Of a stretch of 64,000 bases of DNA, positions 21,601 to 29,301 are shown in pieces (the stretch's first letter is position 1; every line of letters begins with the position of its first letter). The stretch comes from Streptomyces uncialis (GTDB lineage Bacteria; Actinomycetota; Actinomycetes; Streptomycetales; Streptomycetaceae). The notes below the pieces were generated by a model, which saw only the letters and a list, made by a program, of their open reading frames with translations, was not told the DNA's origin and made no database searches. The stretch spans positions 1-64,000 of the forward strand of contig NZ_LFBV01000006.1 in NCBI RefSeq assembly GCF_001905345.1, written 5' to 3'. The translations under genes and the position numbers were made by a program.

Positions 21601-23429
21601 AGTTCGGCGAGGCGTTCCTCCGCGGCGAGAGCCTCGGCGGTCAGCCGCTCGGCGTCGTAGGCGCGTTGGGCGGCGCTCGCGGCGTCGGCCGCGCGGGCGG
21701 CGGTGAGTTCGGCGCGGGCTTCGGCGGACGCCGTGCCGCGGGCCTCCTCGGTGGCGCGGTGGGCGGTCTCACGGGCGGCGTCCCAGGCGGCGACGGCGGT
21801 CTTCTCGGCGTCGCTGGCGGCGAGCGCGGCCCGCGCGGGGTCGGCGTCGGGGGCGGCGTCGTCCAGCCAGCCTGCGCGGACGGCCTCGGTGGTCTCCTGC
21901 TCGACCTCGTCGAGCCGCTGGCGCAGATGTCCGGCCTCGCTGCGGGCGCGCTGCGCCTCGGTGGCGGCGGCGGTCGCGTCGCGGTGGGCGGCCTCCCCGG
22001 TCTCCTGGAGGACGGCGGAGCGCTCCTCGCCCTCGTTGGCCAGGTTCTCGGCGCCCTCGGCGGCGGAGTGCAGGGCGCGGACGAGGTCGGCGGCGGCCCT
22101 CGCGCGGGCGGCGAGCGCGGGGGCCGCGTCCCGCTCGGCCTCCAGGATGGCGGCGGCGACCCGGCCGGAGCGGTCGGCCGCGGCACGGTGCCTGAGCACG
22201 TTCTCGGCGGCCTGCCACGCGGCGTGCAGCGTACGGGCGTCCGCCAGCTCGCGCTTCTGCGCGGCGGCGGTCCTCTCGGTGGCGGCCAGGGCGAGCGAGG
22301 CGTGCCGGTAGGCGAGTTCGGCGGCGATCAGCTCCGTACGGCCGCGCTCCCGGTCGGCCTCGGTGACGGTGTGCGCGGCGGCGGTGACCCGCTGGGCCAG
22401 TTCGGCGGTGCGGTGGCGTTCGCCCGCGCCCCGGGCGGACAGCGCGCGGGCGAGGGTCCGGGTGCGGCGTTCGGCGGCGCTGTGGACGTCGCGCGCGCGG
22501 GCGCGGGTGGCCGCGGCGTCCACGATCCGGCCGAGGAGGTCGACGGACCCCGCGGTGAAGTCGCGTTCGGCGATGAGCTCGTCGCGGCGGCCGAGTTTGT
22601 TCCCGAAGCCGCTGACGAGGTCGGCGAGGCCGTCGGTGTCGCGGGTGTCGGTGACGGCCCGCAGCAGCAGATCGGTGAAGTCGGAGTCCTTCTTGACGGC
22701 GAAGAGCCCTGCGGCCTCGCCCTCGTCGGCGTTCATCTCCCGCTGGTAGCGGAAGAGTTCCGGGTCGAGGCCGAGTTCACCGAGGTGCTCGGTCCAGCGC
22801 TCGTGGATCTCCTCCCAGTGCACATCGAGGTGCGGGTACGCCTTGCCCGCCTCGGTCAGGGCGTCGCGGAAGCCCTTCATGGTGCGGCGGCGGCCCTGCG
22901 CGCCGGAGGCGCCCTCCACCGGCGGGCGGACGGCGGTGGACTCGGCGACCGGCAGATTGTCCAGACCGAGGCCGGGACCGGGGCGCAGGGAGTACCACGC
23001 CTCGGCGAACTTGCGGGGGTCGCCCGAGACCTGGCGGCCCCGCCATTCGCTGACCTTGCCGACGACCACGCACTCCCCGGTCAGGGTGTGCTGCCACTCC
23101 AGGGCGACATGGCCGCAGTCGTCCGCGAGCAGGAACTTGCGGAGCACCCCGGAGCTGGCACCGCCGAGGGTGTTGCGGTGGCCGGGGAGCATCACCGAGA
23201 AGATCAGCTTGAGCAGGACGGACTTGCCGCCGCCGTTCTCCAGGAACAGCACGCCCGCGGGCGCGGGGCGGCGGGGCGGACCGACGGGCTCCGCCGCGAA
23301 GAACTCCGCCTGGGTGGGGGCGGGATCGGGCACGGGGGCGCCGACACCGCGCAGGTCCAGCACGGTGTCGGCGTAGCGCGCACCGGCCGGCCCGATGGAG
23401 TAGAGGCGGACCCGGGACAGCTCGTACAT
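18699..23429 (-). CDS. SMC-like ATPase, MukB/JetC-like (1576 aa)
   Basis: A very large SMC-type ATPase. Residues 1-80 form the N-terminal half of an ABC head with the Walker A LENGGGKS (63-70). Long Ala/Glu/Arg-rich coiled coils fill about 290-680 and 860-1420. The C-terminal half-head carries the ABC signature FSGGQ (about 1441-1445) and the Walker B TLFLDNP with Asp1479. A globular block with few heptads (about 680-850, around LLPPGPDVLATVEYLGEHGI) sits where a hinge would be. This architecture, with the two upstream genes, fits the MukB/MksB/JetC class of DNA loop-extruding ATPases. It is the last gene of the F-E-B-ordered operon. The ribosome site is weak (AGTCC). The exact family is not identified. 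Confidence 0.85.
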   Translation of the reverse strand: MYELSRVRLYSIGPAGARYADTVLDLRGVGAPVPDPAPTQAEFFAAEPVGPPRRPAPAGVLFLENGGGKSVLLKLIFSVMLPGHRNTLGGASSGVLRKFLLADDCGHVALEWQHTLTGECVVVGKVSEWRGRQVSGDPRKFAEAWYSLRPGPGLGLDNLPVAESTAVRPPVEGASGAQGRRRTMKGFRDALTEAGKAYPHLDVHWEEIHERWTEHLGELGLDPELFRYQREMNADEGEAAGLFAVKKDSDFTDLLLRAVTDTRDTDGLADLVSGFGNKLGRRDELIAERDFTAGSVDLLGRIVDAAATRARARDVHSAAERRTRTLARALSARGAGERHRTAELAQRVTAAAHTVTEADRERGRTELIAAELAYRHASLALAATERTAAAQKRELADARTLHAAWQAAENVLRHRAAADRSGRVAAAILEAERDAAPALAARARAAADLVRALHSAAEGAENLANEGEERSAVLQETGEAAHRDATAAATEAQRARSEAGHLRQRLDEVEQETTEAVRAGWLDDAAPDADPARAALAASDAEKTAVAAWDAARETAHRATEEARGTASAEARAELTAARAADAASAAQRAYDAERLTAEALAAEERLAELLSLPGAPVRTPDGAAVPQPRKAGEPRTGTPAGARPDTATGPAAQGGRPGHDDGSAPDLPLSPEELDRVADELRRLLDDGVAGAERQLFDLRTAAADDSRILGALGDGGLLPPGPDVLATVEYLGEHGIPALPGWRYLAQAVDPADHARVLAARPELVDGVVITDPDTHTRARETLGSAALLPRSAVAVGTAAALLAPTPASGTGDDSGVFLVPPNPAMHDEHAADEERQALRTRATARDEEIRALAARLAGDRELASRLTSWRAGCPAGRLTELATAARQAHTFAEEAEGELAEARTARAEAEETATEAARLREARQETAQRARRAADALAGLAFRLRERAGWQVRLRELADDAVESEARAQTCLDRARAADEDRRAAQRGADDARRTARALRAERAEIAGAPDDLSARTAPDDEAPKASLPALREAYRAASQLYEKVGVGADLRAEQARAESDESAALAELDRLSNKVRTRAAQLLQSPDGSDGPSRQAAAARADELVQLLENRTSLASEQLGRLRGEAERHAPDDGGSHTELPDELTPKDAEHAQALLRTATGELATRTGAVASAREAHTTLLEAHRAAEDAAGGFDETAALLRDLLRDHQDDESAADTAEPYPGTLDEARRAAAETRRALRGCATDLSTADGTVREASDTLVRHANSTRYEQVRTPARQQIRELPAAALPDHAQKWADAFAPRLRVLTDELAQLERNRDSIVDRLRGLVESALATLRSAQRLSRLPEGLGDWSGQEFLRIRFEEPDQTTLVERLGEVIDEATRAALRKNSDLRRDGMSLLLRGVQAALQPRGISVEILKPDAVLRAERVPVGQMGDVFSGGQLLTAAIALYCTMAALRSNDRGRDKHRHAGTLFLDNPIGRANATYLLELQRAVSDALGVQLLYTTGLFDTTALAEFPLVIRLRNDADLRAGLKYISVEEHLRPGLPNRTASDEGVHGEITATRMYKRPTGAI

Positions 23430-23605
23430 GGCGGCGGACTCTCGTCGAGGACCCGGACGCAGGGGGGCGTCCGGCGGATGGGGCGGGGGCGGTCGGGGCG
23501 GCGGAGGCGGTCGGTCAGGGCGGTGGGATCGGGCGGGTACCGGGGGTGGGGCGTTGACGTTGGCGTCGGGGGCGGGGTACCGGACAGGCGGGGCGGGGCG
23601 GGGCG

Positions 23606-24499
23606 TCAGGAGTGGAACGGGAGGCCCGCCCCGGCGACCAGCTCCAGGTCGTCGGCCTCGTCGGCGGGCAGCAGCGTCGCCGTGCCGTCCGACACGGGGA
23701 CCACCCCCAGCTCCAGCAGCTCGCCCAGCGCGGCACTGCCCGCCAGGTCACGGACCTGGAGCTGATAGCGCGCGGTGGTGCGGTACGTGCCCCCGGAGTC
23801 GTCGCCGGTGCGCTGGAGGAATCCCGACTCGGTGAGGAACGCGACGGCCTTGGCGACGATCCCGGTGGTCGAACCGGCGAGTCTGCGGGCGTCCTTGGTG
23901 GCACCGGTCGAGCTGCGGCGGGCCCAGATCCGCCAGGCGGCCTCCAGTCCGGGGGCGTCGGTCGCGGGGTCGGTGTTCTCCCCCTGTGCCTCGGCGCGCT
24001 CCTCCAGCCGGTGGCACGCCTGCCGGACGAACGCGTCGACGCCGTTGACGGTGACACGGCCGATGTACGCGTCGTCGGCGAGGTCCTCGGGGCGGGGGAA
24101 GGCCAGCGCGGCGACGGCGAGATGGGCGAGGCCGTGCAGGAAGCGGTCGGCGGAGTCGGCGGCGGTGCGCCGGGCGTAGTCGCCCATCCGGACGGCGAAC
24201 ACCGAGTCCTCGGCGGCGGTGACGGCCATCCCCGCGCGCGGGGAGACCTCCAGGACGATCAGTCCGAGCCCGGTGGCGACGGCGTCCGCGAGGCGCGCGA
24301 ACGGCGGGTCCTCCCGGTAGCGGCGCAGCAGTTCGGCGTACTCCTGGTCGCGGGCGGGCTGGAGCTTGGGCTGAAGGCCGAAGGCGACGAGCCGGGCCGC
24401 GTCCGCGGTGTCGGCGGGGGTGACGGGCGCGGCGGCCGTGGGCTGCTGCCGCTCCTCCGGCTCGCTCCACGCGGCGGTGTCTGCGTGGTGGTCGCTCAC
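23606..24499 (-). CDS. Probable MukE/JetB-like winged-helix subunit
   Basis: A 297-aa soluble protein whose middle and end look like tandem winged helices: AFVRQACHRLEERA, then TGIVAKAVAFLTESGFLQ followed by the wing-like strand pair GGTYRTTARYQLQVRDL. This fold and its position between the kleisin candidate and the SMC-like ATPase suggest a KITE-type subunit (MukE/JetB), which clamps the kleisin. The GTG at 24499 has GAGGAG upstream. The gap to the ATPase gene is 176 nt, long for an operon, and the gap to the upstream gene is 190 nt and repeat-rich. The assignment is inferred from architecture and gene order; the sequence itself is not one I recognise. Confidence 0.65.
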   Translation of the reverse strand: MSDHHADTAAWSEPEERQQPTAAAPVTPADTADAARLVAFGLQPKLQPARDQEYAELLRRYREDPPFARLADAVATGLGLIVLEVSPRAGMAVTAAEDSVFAVRMGDYARRTAADSADRFLHGLAHLAVAALAFPRPEDLADDAYIGRVTVNGVDAFVRQACHRLEERAEAQGENTDPATDAPGLEAAWRIWARRSSTGATKDARRLAGSTTGIVAKAVAFLTESGFLQRTGDDSGGTYRTTARYQLQVRDLAGSAALGELLELGVVPVSDGTATLLPADEADDLELVAGAGLPFHS

Positions 24500-24583
24500 G
24501 GCTGGTGCTCCTCGGTGCGGTGGTGTGACGGTGTGCGGGGTAGGGCGACGGCAGGGCGGCGGCCGGCGGCCGGACCGGGGGCA

Positions 24584-24642
24584 GGTGCCCGACCGGCGGC
24601 GGGTGCCCGACCGGCGGCCCGACCAAGGGCGGGTGCCCGACC
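24584..24642. repeat. Imperfect direct repeats of GGTGCCCGACC in the operon gap
   Basis: GGTGCCCGACC occurs at 24584-24594, 24602-24612 and 24632-24642, embedded in longer imperfect units containing CGGCGG. They fill the 190-nt gap between the first and second genes of the SMC-like operon, where no ORF is supported. Confidence 0.6.
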
Positions 24643-24689
24643 AGGGACGGCCGTCGGACCGGGTGCGGGTGCCGGGTGGAGGGGCTTCC

Positions 24690-26216
24690 TCATGCCGCCT
24701 CCTTGCGGTCGGCGGCCATGCCCGCCGCGTCCAGCAGCGCGGTGCCGACGATGAGGTCGGCGCCGCCGAACTCGATGTCGTCCAGCTCGGTGCCGTCGTC
24801 GACGGCGAACACCAGCTTCTCCTCGCCCTGCCGGTAGGCCGTACCGACCGGGGGACTCGCCGCGTGCACCGCGAGGAGGGCCACGAGGTAGGGCAGCTCG
24901 GGGTCGCCGCGCCGGGCCTCGGCGAGCAGCCCGGACAGCCGCCTGGGGGCGTCGGCGGGCAGGTCGAGCAGCCGGCGCGCGCTCGCGAACTGTTCCTCGC
25001 TGAACCGGCTGTCGTCGGGGGTCGCGATCAGATCGGGCTCGGGCATCTCGGCGCCGAGGTGCTCCCGCTCCTGGGGCGGGGTGAGCAGGATGTCGACCAG
25101 ATCGGTCACCCGTACGGACACGGGGGTGCGCAGGCCGGTGCCCCCGGCGAAGAACGCGTCGGTGACCCGCTTCGCCTGCTCGACGGGCAGCGGCAGGGTG
25201 GGGGCCACGAGCTGGCCGTACAGATCGAGTCCCGCGCGCGCGGTGGGCGCGGCGAACGCCTGGCGGTCCTGCTCGGCGCGGAACAGGGGGCCCGCTTCGA
25301 GGAGACGGGACTGGAGCTGGGTGTGCCGGCGGATGCAGTCCTTGACGATGTCGACGAGCTCGGCGGCGCGGCGCTTCTGCTCCGGCTCCTCGGACTCGTC
25401 CCGCGCCTTTCGGATGTTGGTGAGGATGGCGTTCTCGTGGCGGTAGCGGTCGGCGACATGGTCGAGGGCTTCGTCGATCATGTCGGGGACGCCGTGGAGC
25501 CAGTCGACCGCGCGGACGTTGCGCCGGGTGGCGTCGAGGGCCCTGCGGAGCGTCTCGGAGTACTGCACCGTGCGGTACCGGGCCTGCTCGGCGGCGAGTT
25601 GGGCGTCGGCGAGGCGGCCCCTGCGGATCAGGACCTCCAGCTTGACCTCGGCGGCGATCTGCGCGCTGGTGACGTCGGTGTCGAGGGCACCGACGAGGAC
25701 GTTCACCGCCTCGTCGGTGGTGCGCAGGAAGACCCCGCCGCCGTAGCCGGGGACCTCCTCGACGAGTTTGAAGTCGTAGTCCCGGCGCACATAGGTGCCG
25801 TCCGGCGCGAAGGTGCCGTACACGGCGCGGAAGCCGCGGTCGACACTGCCGACGTTGATCAGGTTCTCCAGGACCCAGCGGGCGACCCGCTCGTGCTCCT
25901 CGCCGGGGCGGGCCGGGGCCTGGGCCGCGATCCGGGGGACGAGCCGGGCGACGATCTGTTCGTGGTCGGCGCCGGTGTCGAAGTCCATGTTCAGGGTGAC
26001 CAGGTCGATGGCGGCGAGCGCCACCTCCGCCATGCCGTACCCGGAGTACTCGCCCGCGAGGTTGGCCTTGCGGGCGTCCAGGTCGTGCAGCGGGGCCGTG
26101 CACGCGAGCGCGCGCAGCCGCCGCGCCAGGCCCTCGTCGGCGGCCGGGCCCGGGGCGGGCCGCGCCGCCGCGCTGAGCTGGGGCGGAACGGATTCCGTCG
26201 AGGCAGGCGAAGTCAC
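24690..26216 (-). CDS. Probable kleisin-like subunit, MukF/JetA-like
   Basis: A 508-aa, mainly helical soluble protein, first gene of the SMC-like operon, matching the usual place of mukF/jetA. The N-terminal 150 residues (EVALAAIDLVTLNMDFDT ... RWVLENLINVG) could form a winged helix and neck-binding helices; the centre around EQARYRTVQYSETLRRALDA is helical; the C-terminal part is a second globular domain. The GTG at 26216 is chosen because the -10 element TAGGCT (26229-26224) is seven bases upstream with no Shine-Dalgarno, typical of a leaderless Streptomyces transcript; an ATG at 26246 would lie upstream of that -10. The kleisin call is inference from size, context and composition. Confidence 0.62.
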   Translation of the reverse strand: MTSPASTESVPPQLSAAARPAPGPAADEGLARRLRALACTAPLHDLDARKANLAGEYSGYGMAEVALAAIDLVTLNMDFDTGADHEQIVARLVPRIAAQAPARPGEEHERVARWVLENLINVGSVDRGFRAVYGTFAPDGTYVRRDYDFKLVEEVPGYGGGVFLRTTDEAVNVLVGALDTDVTSAQIAAEVKLEVLIRRGRLADAQLAAEQARYRTVQYSETLRRALDATRRNVRAVDWLHGVPDMIDEALDHVADRYRHENAILTNIRKARDESEEPEQKRRAAELVDIVKDCIRRHTQLQSRLLEAGPLFRAEQDRQAFAAPTARAGLDLYGQLVAPTLPLPVEQAKRVTDAFFAGGTGLRTPVSVRVTDLVDILLTPPQEREHLGAEMPEPDLIATPDDSRFSEEQFASARRLLDLPADAPRRLSGLLAEARRGDPELPYLVALLAVHAASPPVGTAYRQGEEKLVFAVDDGTELDDIEFGGADLIVGTALLDAAGMAADRKEAA

Positions 26217-26250
26217 GTGGCACAGCCTAGGTCCTCGGTCTGACATCGAC
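26217..26250 (-). promoter_or_regulatory. Leaderless promoter of the SMC-like operon (-10 TAGGCT)
   Basis: On the minus strand CTAGGCTGTGCCAC leads straight into the GTG start. TAGGCT at 26229-26224 is followed by exactly seven bases, so transcription should begin at or next to the start codon. A TTGGGT lies 19 bp upstream as a weak -35. Confidence 0.55.
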
Positions 26251-26376
26251 CCAAACGACGCAGAAGCCACGGGCGCCGCCACGGGAGCGCGGCGCGAGGC
26301 GGGTCGGGCCGCGGGTGCCGACGAGCGCGGGGGAACGCCGGCCGCCACCGGGTCCGCGGCCCGCCTCCGTCGGGGA

Positions 26377-26406
26377 TTGAGGGATCGTCGAACGATCCTC
26401 TACCGT
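26377..26406 (+). promoter_or_regulatory. pxpABC promoter with operator palindrome in the spacer
   Basis: TTGAGG at 26377-26382 and TACCGT at 26401-26406 are separated by 18 bp and read towards pxpA. The spacer is filled by the perfect inverted repeat GGATCGT-CGA-ACGATCC (26382-26398), a shape seen in operators of GntR-family (FCD) regulators with a TCGA core. A repressor bound there would block RNA polymerase. No FCD-type GntR gene is in the window. The rest of the 380-bp gap is C-rich and shows no gene. Confidence 0.55.
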
Positions 26407-26597
26407 GCTCGGCAGGACACCGCCCGCTCCCCCCGCTCCCCCACTCACCCGCGCCCCGTCCCCGGCACTCGGCTCCCCTCATCCCCACTCCCGTCACCCA
26501 GCGCCCCGCCGCCTCACCTCAGCCCGCAACCCGCAACCCAGCGCCCCGACCCCGCCACCACGCCCCACCCAGCCGCTCCCAGGTCGAGAGAGGTCCC

Positions 26598-27407
26598 ATG
26601 AGCACCGTCGACGACCGCACGCGCGCGGGACGGTCCATCGAGGCACACCCGGGGGTCATCGACCTCAACGCCGATCTCGGTGAGGGCTTCGGCCGCTGGA
26701 CGCTGACCGACGACAAACAGCTGCTGTCCGTCGTCACCAGCGCCAACGTGGCCTGCGGATTCCACGCCGGGGACGCCGTGACGATGCGGCGGGTGTGCGA
26801 GCTGGCGGCGGCCCGGGGGGTGCGGATCGGCGCCCAGGTGTCGTACCGCGACCTGGCGGGGTTCGGGCGCCGCGCGATGGACGTGCCGTCCGACGAGCTG
26901 GCGGCCGAGGTCGCCTACCAGATAGGCGCGCTCGGGGTGTTCGCGCGCGCGGCGGGCACGCGCGTGGCGTACGTGAAGCCGCACGGGGCGCTGTACAACC
27001 GGGTCGTCGGGGACGGGGAACAGGCCCGTGCCGTGGTCGACGGGGTGCTCCTCACCGGGGAGCCGCTGCCGGTCCTGGGGCTGCCCGGTTCACGGTTGCT
27101 GGAGGCCGCCGCGGGGGCCGGACTGCCGGTCGTCACCGAGGCGTTCGGGGACCGTGCCTACACCGACGAGGGCACCCTCGTCCCGCGCGGCCTCGACGGT
27201 GCCGTCGTCACGGACCCGGACGCCGTCGTGACCCGGTCGGTGGGGCTCGCGCGCGAGGGCGCGGTCGTCGCGCACAGCGGACGCGAGATCGAGGTACGGG
27301 CACGGTCGCTGTGCCTGCACGGCGACACCCCCGGGGCGGTGCTCCTGGCCCGCCGGGTGCGCGCGGAGCTGGAGCGGTCCGGGGTACGGGTCGAGGCGTT
27401 CGTATGA
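26598..27407 (+). CDS. pxpA: 5-oxoprolinase subunit A (LamB/YcsF family)
   Basis: A 269-aa LamB/YcsF protein, subunit A of the prokaryotic ATP-dependent 5-oxoprolinase that converts 5-oxoproline (pyroglutamate) to glutamate. Family blocks are IDLNADLGEGFGRW (residues 21-34), SANVACGFHAGDA, AYVKPHGALYN and EAFGDRAYTDEGTL. AGAGAGG lies upstream of the ATG at 26598. pxpB overlaps its stop by ATGA, so the three subunits are translated in a coupled way. The promoter with an operator-like palindrome lies about 195 bp upstream. Confidence 0.95.
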   Translation: MSTVDDRTRAGRSIEAHPGVIDLNADLGEGFGRWTLTDDKQLLSVVTSANVACGFHAGDAVTMRRVCELAAARGVRIGAQVSYRDLAGFGRRAMDVPSDELAAEVAYQIGALGVFARAAGTRVAYVKPHGALYNRVVGDGEQARAVVDGVLLTGEPLPVLGLPGSRLLEAAAGAGLPVVTEAFGDRAYTDEGTLVPRGLDGAVVTDPDAVVTRSVGLAREGAVVAHSGREIEVRARSLCLHGDTPGAVLLARRVRAELERSGVRVEAFV

Positions 27408-28021
27408 GGCCGCTGGAGGTCGGGGCGCACGCGCTGCTGGTGGAGCTGGACAGCGGTGAGGAGGCGCGGGCCCTGCACGCCGAACTGCTGCGCCGCCGCG
27501 CCGCCGGGGAGCTGCGGGTCCGGGAGATCGTCCCCGCGGCCCGTACGGTGCTGCTGGACGGTCTGGACGATCCGAGGGGGCTGGCGGCCCGGCTCCCGGC
27601 CTGGTCGGTCCCGCCGCCCCGGTCCCGCGCGCGGGACGTCGTGGAGTTGGCGGTGCGCTACGACGGACCGGACCTCGCGGAGGTCGCGGCACTATGGGGT
27701 GTCAGCCCCGGTGAGGTGGCCGCGATCCACTCCGGGACGGAGTTCCGGGTCGCCTTCTGCGGGTTCGCGCCGGGCTTCGGCTATCTGACGGGCCTGCCGG
27801 ACCGCTACGGGGTGCCGCGCCGCGCCACCCCCCGTACGGCGGTGCCCGCGGGGGCGGTGGCCCTCGCGGGGCCGTACACGGGGGTGTATCCGCGGGCGTC
27901 GCCGGGCGGCTGGCAGCTCATCGGCACGACCGACGCGGTGCTGTGGGACCACGCGCGCGTGCCCGCGGCGCTGCTCGCCCCGGGCACCCCCGTACGGTTC
28001 GTGCCCCAGGAGCGGCCGTGA
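27404..28021 (+). CDS. pxpB: 5-oxoprolinase subunit B (KipI family)
   Basis: A 205-aa KipI/allophanate-hydrolase-subunit-1-like protein, subunit B of 5-oxoprolinase. It has the typical C-terminal block FCGFAPGFGYLTGLP and VPAGAVALAGPYTGVYP then SPGGWQLIGTT. In Bacillus the homologue also inhibits the kinase KinA; here the operon context points to oxoproline metabolism. The ATG at 27404 overlaps the pxpA stop. Confidence 0.94.
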   Translation: MRPLEVGAHALLVELDSGEEARALHAELLRRRAAGELRVREIVPAARTVLLDGLDDPRGLAARLPAWSVPPPRSRARDVVELAVRYDGPDLAEVAALWGVSPGEVAAIHSGTEFRVAFCGFAPGFGYLTGLPDRYGVPRRATPRTAVPAGAVALAGPYTGVYPRASPGGWQLIGTTDAVLWDHARVPAALLAPGTPVRFVPQERP

Positions 28022-28043
28022 GCGGCCACCCGGGCGGGGTGGG

Positions 28044-28967
28044 GTGTTGACGACCGGCCGCGCGGTGGTCGTCGTACGGGCGGGCGCGCTGACCACCGTG
28101 CAGGACCTGGGGCGCCCGGGGTACGCGCATCTCGGGGTGCCGCGGTCCGGGGCGCTCGACGCGCCGGCCGCCGCCCTGGGCAACCGGCTGGTCGGCAACG
28201 CGCCGTCGGCCGCCGTTCTGGAGACGACCGTGAACGGCTGCGCGGTGCGTACCCGCCAGGGCGTCACGGCGGCCGTCACGGGGGCGCCCTGCCGGGTGAC
28301 CGTGGACGGTCGCCCCGCCCCCTTCGGCGCGCCCTTGTGGGTGCCCGCCGGGGCGGTGCTGGACGTGGGGTCGGCGGTGGCCGGGGTGCGGACCTGTCTG
28401 GCGCTGTCCGGCGGGGTCGCCGTCGAGCCGGTGCTGGGGAGCCGGTCGGCGGATCTGCTGTCAGGGCTCGGGCCCGCGCCGCTCACCGACGGGTGCGTAC
28501 TGCCGCTGGGGCCGGAGAACGCGCCCCACGCGCGCGTGGACGTCGCCCCGCAGCCGGGACCGCCCGCCGAGCTGGTGCTGCGGGTGCGGCTCGGGCCGCG
28601 CGCCGACTGGTTCACGGCCGACGCGCTGCGGACGTTCGGCACCCGCGTGTACCGGGTCTCCTCGGCGAGCAACCGGGTCGGGCTGCGTACCGAGGGGCCG
28701 CCGCTGGAGCGGGCGGTGAGCGGGGAGCTGCCCAGTGAGGGCATGGTGCTGGGCGCGGTGCAGGTTCCGCCGGACGGGCGCCCGGTGGTGTTCCTCGCCG
28801 ACCATCCGACGACCGGCGGCTATCCGGTGGTCGCCGTGGTCCTCGAGGACGGTCTCGCGGCGGCGGCCCAGGCACCTCCGGGCACACCGGTGCGCTTCGT
28901 CCCGGTCGGCCCGGGCGCGATCGGCTCCCGCCCGGTCGGTTCCGTTCCGCCCGCGCGCCGCCCCTGA
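28044..28967 (+). CDS. pxpC: 5-oxoprolinase subunit C (biotin-dependent carboxylase-like, KipA family)
   Basis: A 307-aa protein of the allophanate-hydrolase-subunit-2/KipA family, subunit C of 5-oxoprolinase. Marker blocks are TVQDLGRPGYAHLGVPRSGA (residues 17-36), LALSGGVAVEPVLGSRS, SNRVGLRTEGPPL and LADHPTTGGYPVVAVV. The GTG at 28044 is 22 nt after the pxpB stop and follows GGCGGGGTGGG, a modest ribosome site; a TTG one codon later is possible. The order A-B-C is the standard one. Confidence 0.94.
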   Translation: MLTTGRAVVVVRAGALTTVQDLGRPGYAHLGVPRSGALDAPAAALGNRLVGNAPSAAVLETTVNGCAVRTRQGVTAAVTGAPCRVTVDGRPAPFGAPLWVPAGAVLDVGSAVAGVRTCLALSGGVAVEPVLGSRSADLLSGLGPAPLTDGCVLPLGPENAPHARVDVAPQPGPPAELVLRVRLGPRADWFTADALRTFGTRVYRVSSASNRVGLRTEGPPLERAVSGELPSEGMVLGAVQVPPDGRPVVFLADHPTTGGYPVVAVVLEDGLAAAAQAPPGTPVRFVPVGPGAIGSRPVGSVPPARRP

Positions 28968-29301
28968 CCCGGCCGTCCTGACCGGGCATCCTGACCCGAG
29001 CCGTCCTGATCCGGCGCCCCTGATCCGTCCGGTCCCGACGGACGGCGACCGCAGCCGCGAGGTCGCCGCGGCGGGCCTGCCCGCGAGGGTGCGACGGGCG
29101 GTTCGCGGCGGTATGTCAGCCGATCGCCCGGCGACGCGGCGGGCCGCCGGGCGCGGCGGCCGCGAGCGTCTGCGTCTGCGGGTGCGTCCGCGGGTGGATG
29201 TACCCGTCGGCGGACTCACACGTGGGTGGGTGTACCCGTGGTGGCGGTACCGGTGGTGGAGGTACGGCCGGGCCCGGCGGCGCTTCGGGGGCGCGGCGGG
29301 G
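28968..29301. other. Convergent intergenic region with short imperfect repeats
   Basis: This 334-bp gap begins with imperfect tandem units of about 13 bp built on TCCTGA(C/T)CCG (28974-29030) and ends with a GGT-rich tract (29218-29270, GGTGGCGGTACCGGTGGTGG). No gene or strong hairpin terminator is visible. Confidence 0.5.

Noticed and set aside
21450..23765. Long plus-strand frame of 771 codons opposite the SMC-like gene
   Set aside because: Antisense shadow with glycine-rich sequence and no motif; the minus-strand frame carries Walker A, signature and Walker B.
18699..26216. Complete Wadjet (JetABCD) or MksBEFG defence system
   Set aside because: A JetD/MksG-type gene is not found on either side, so only the ABC-like part can be claimed.
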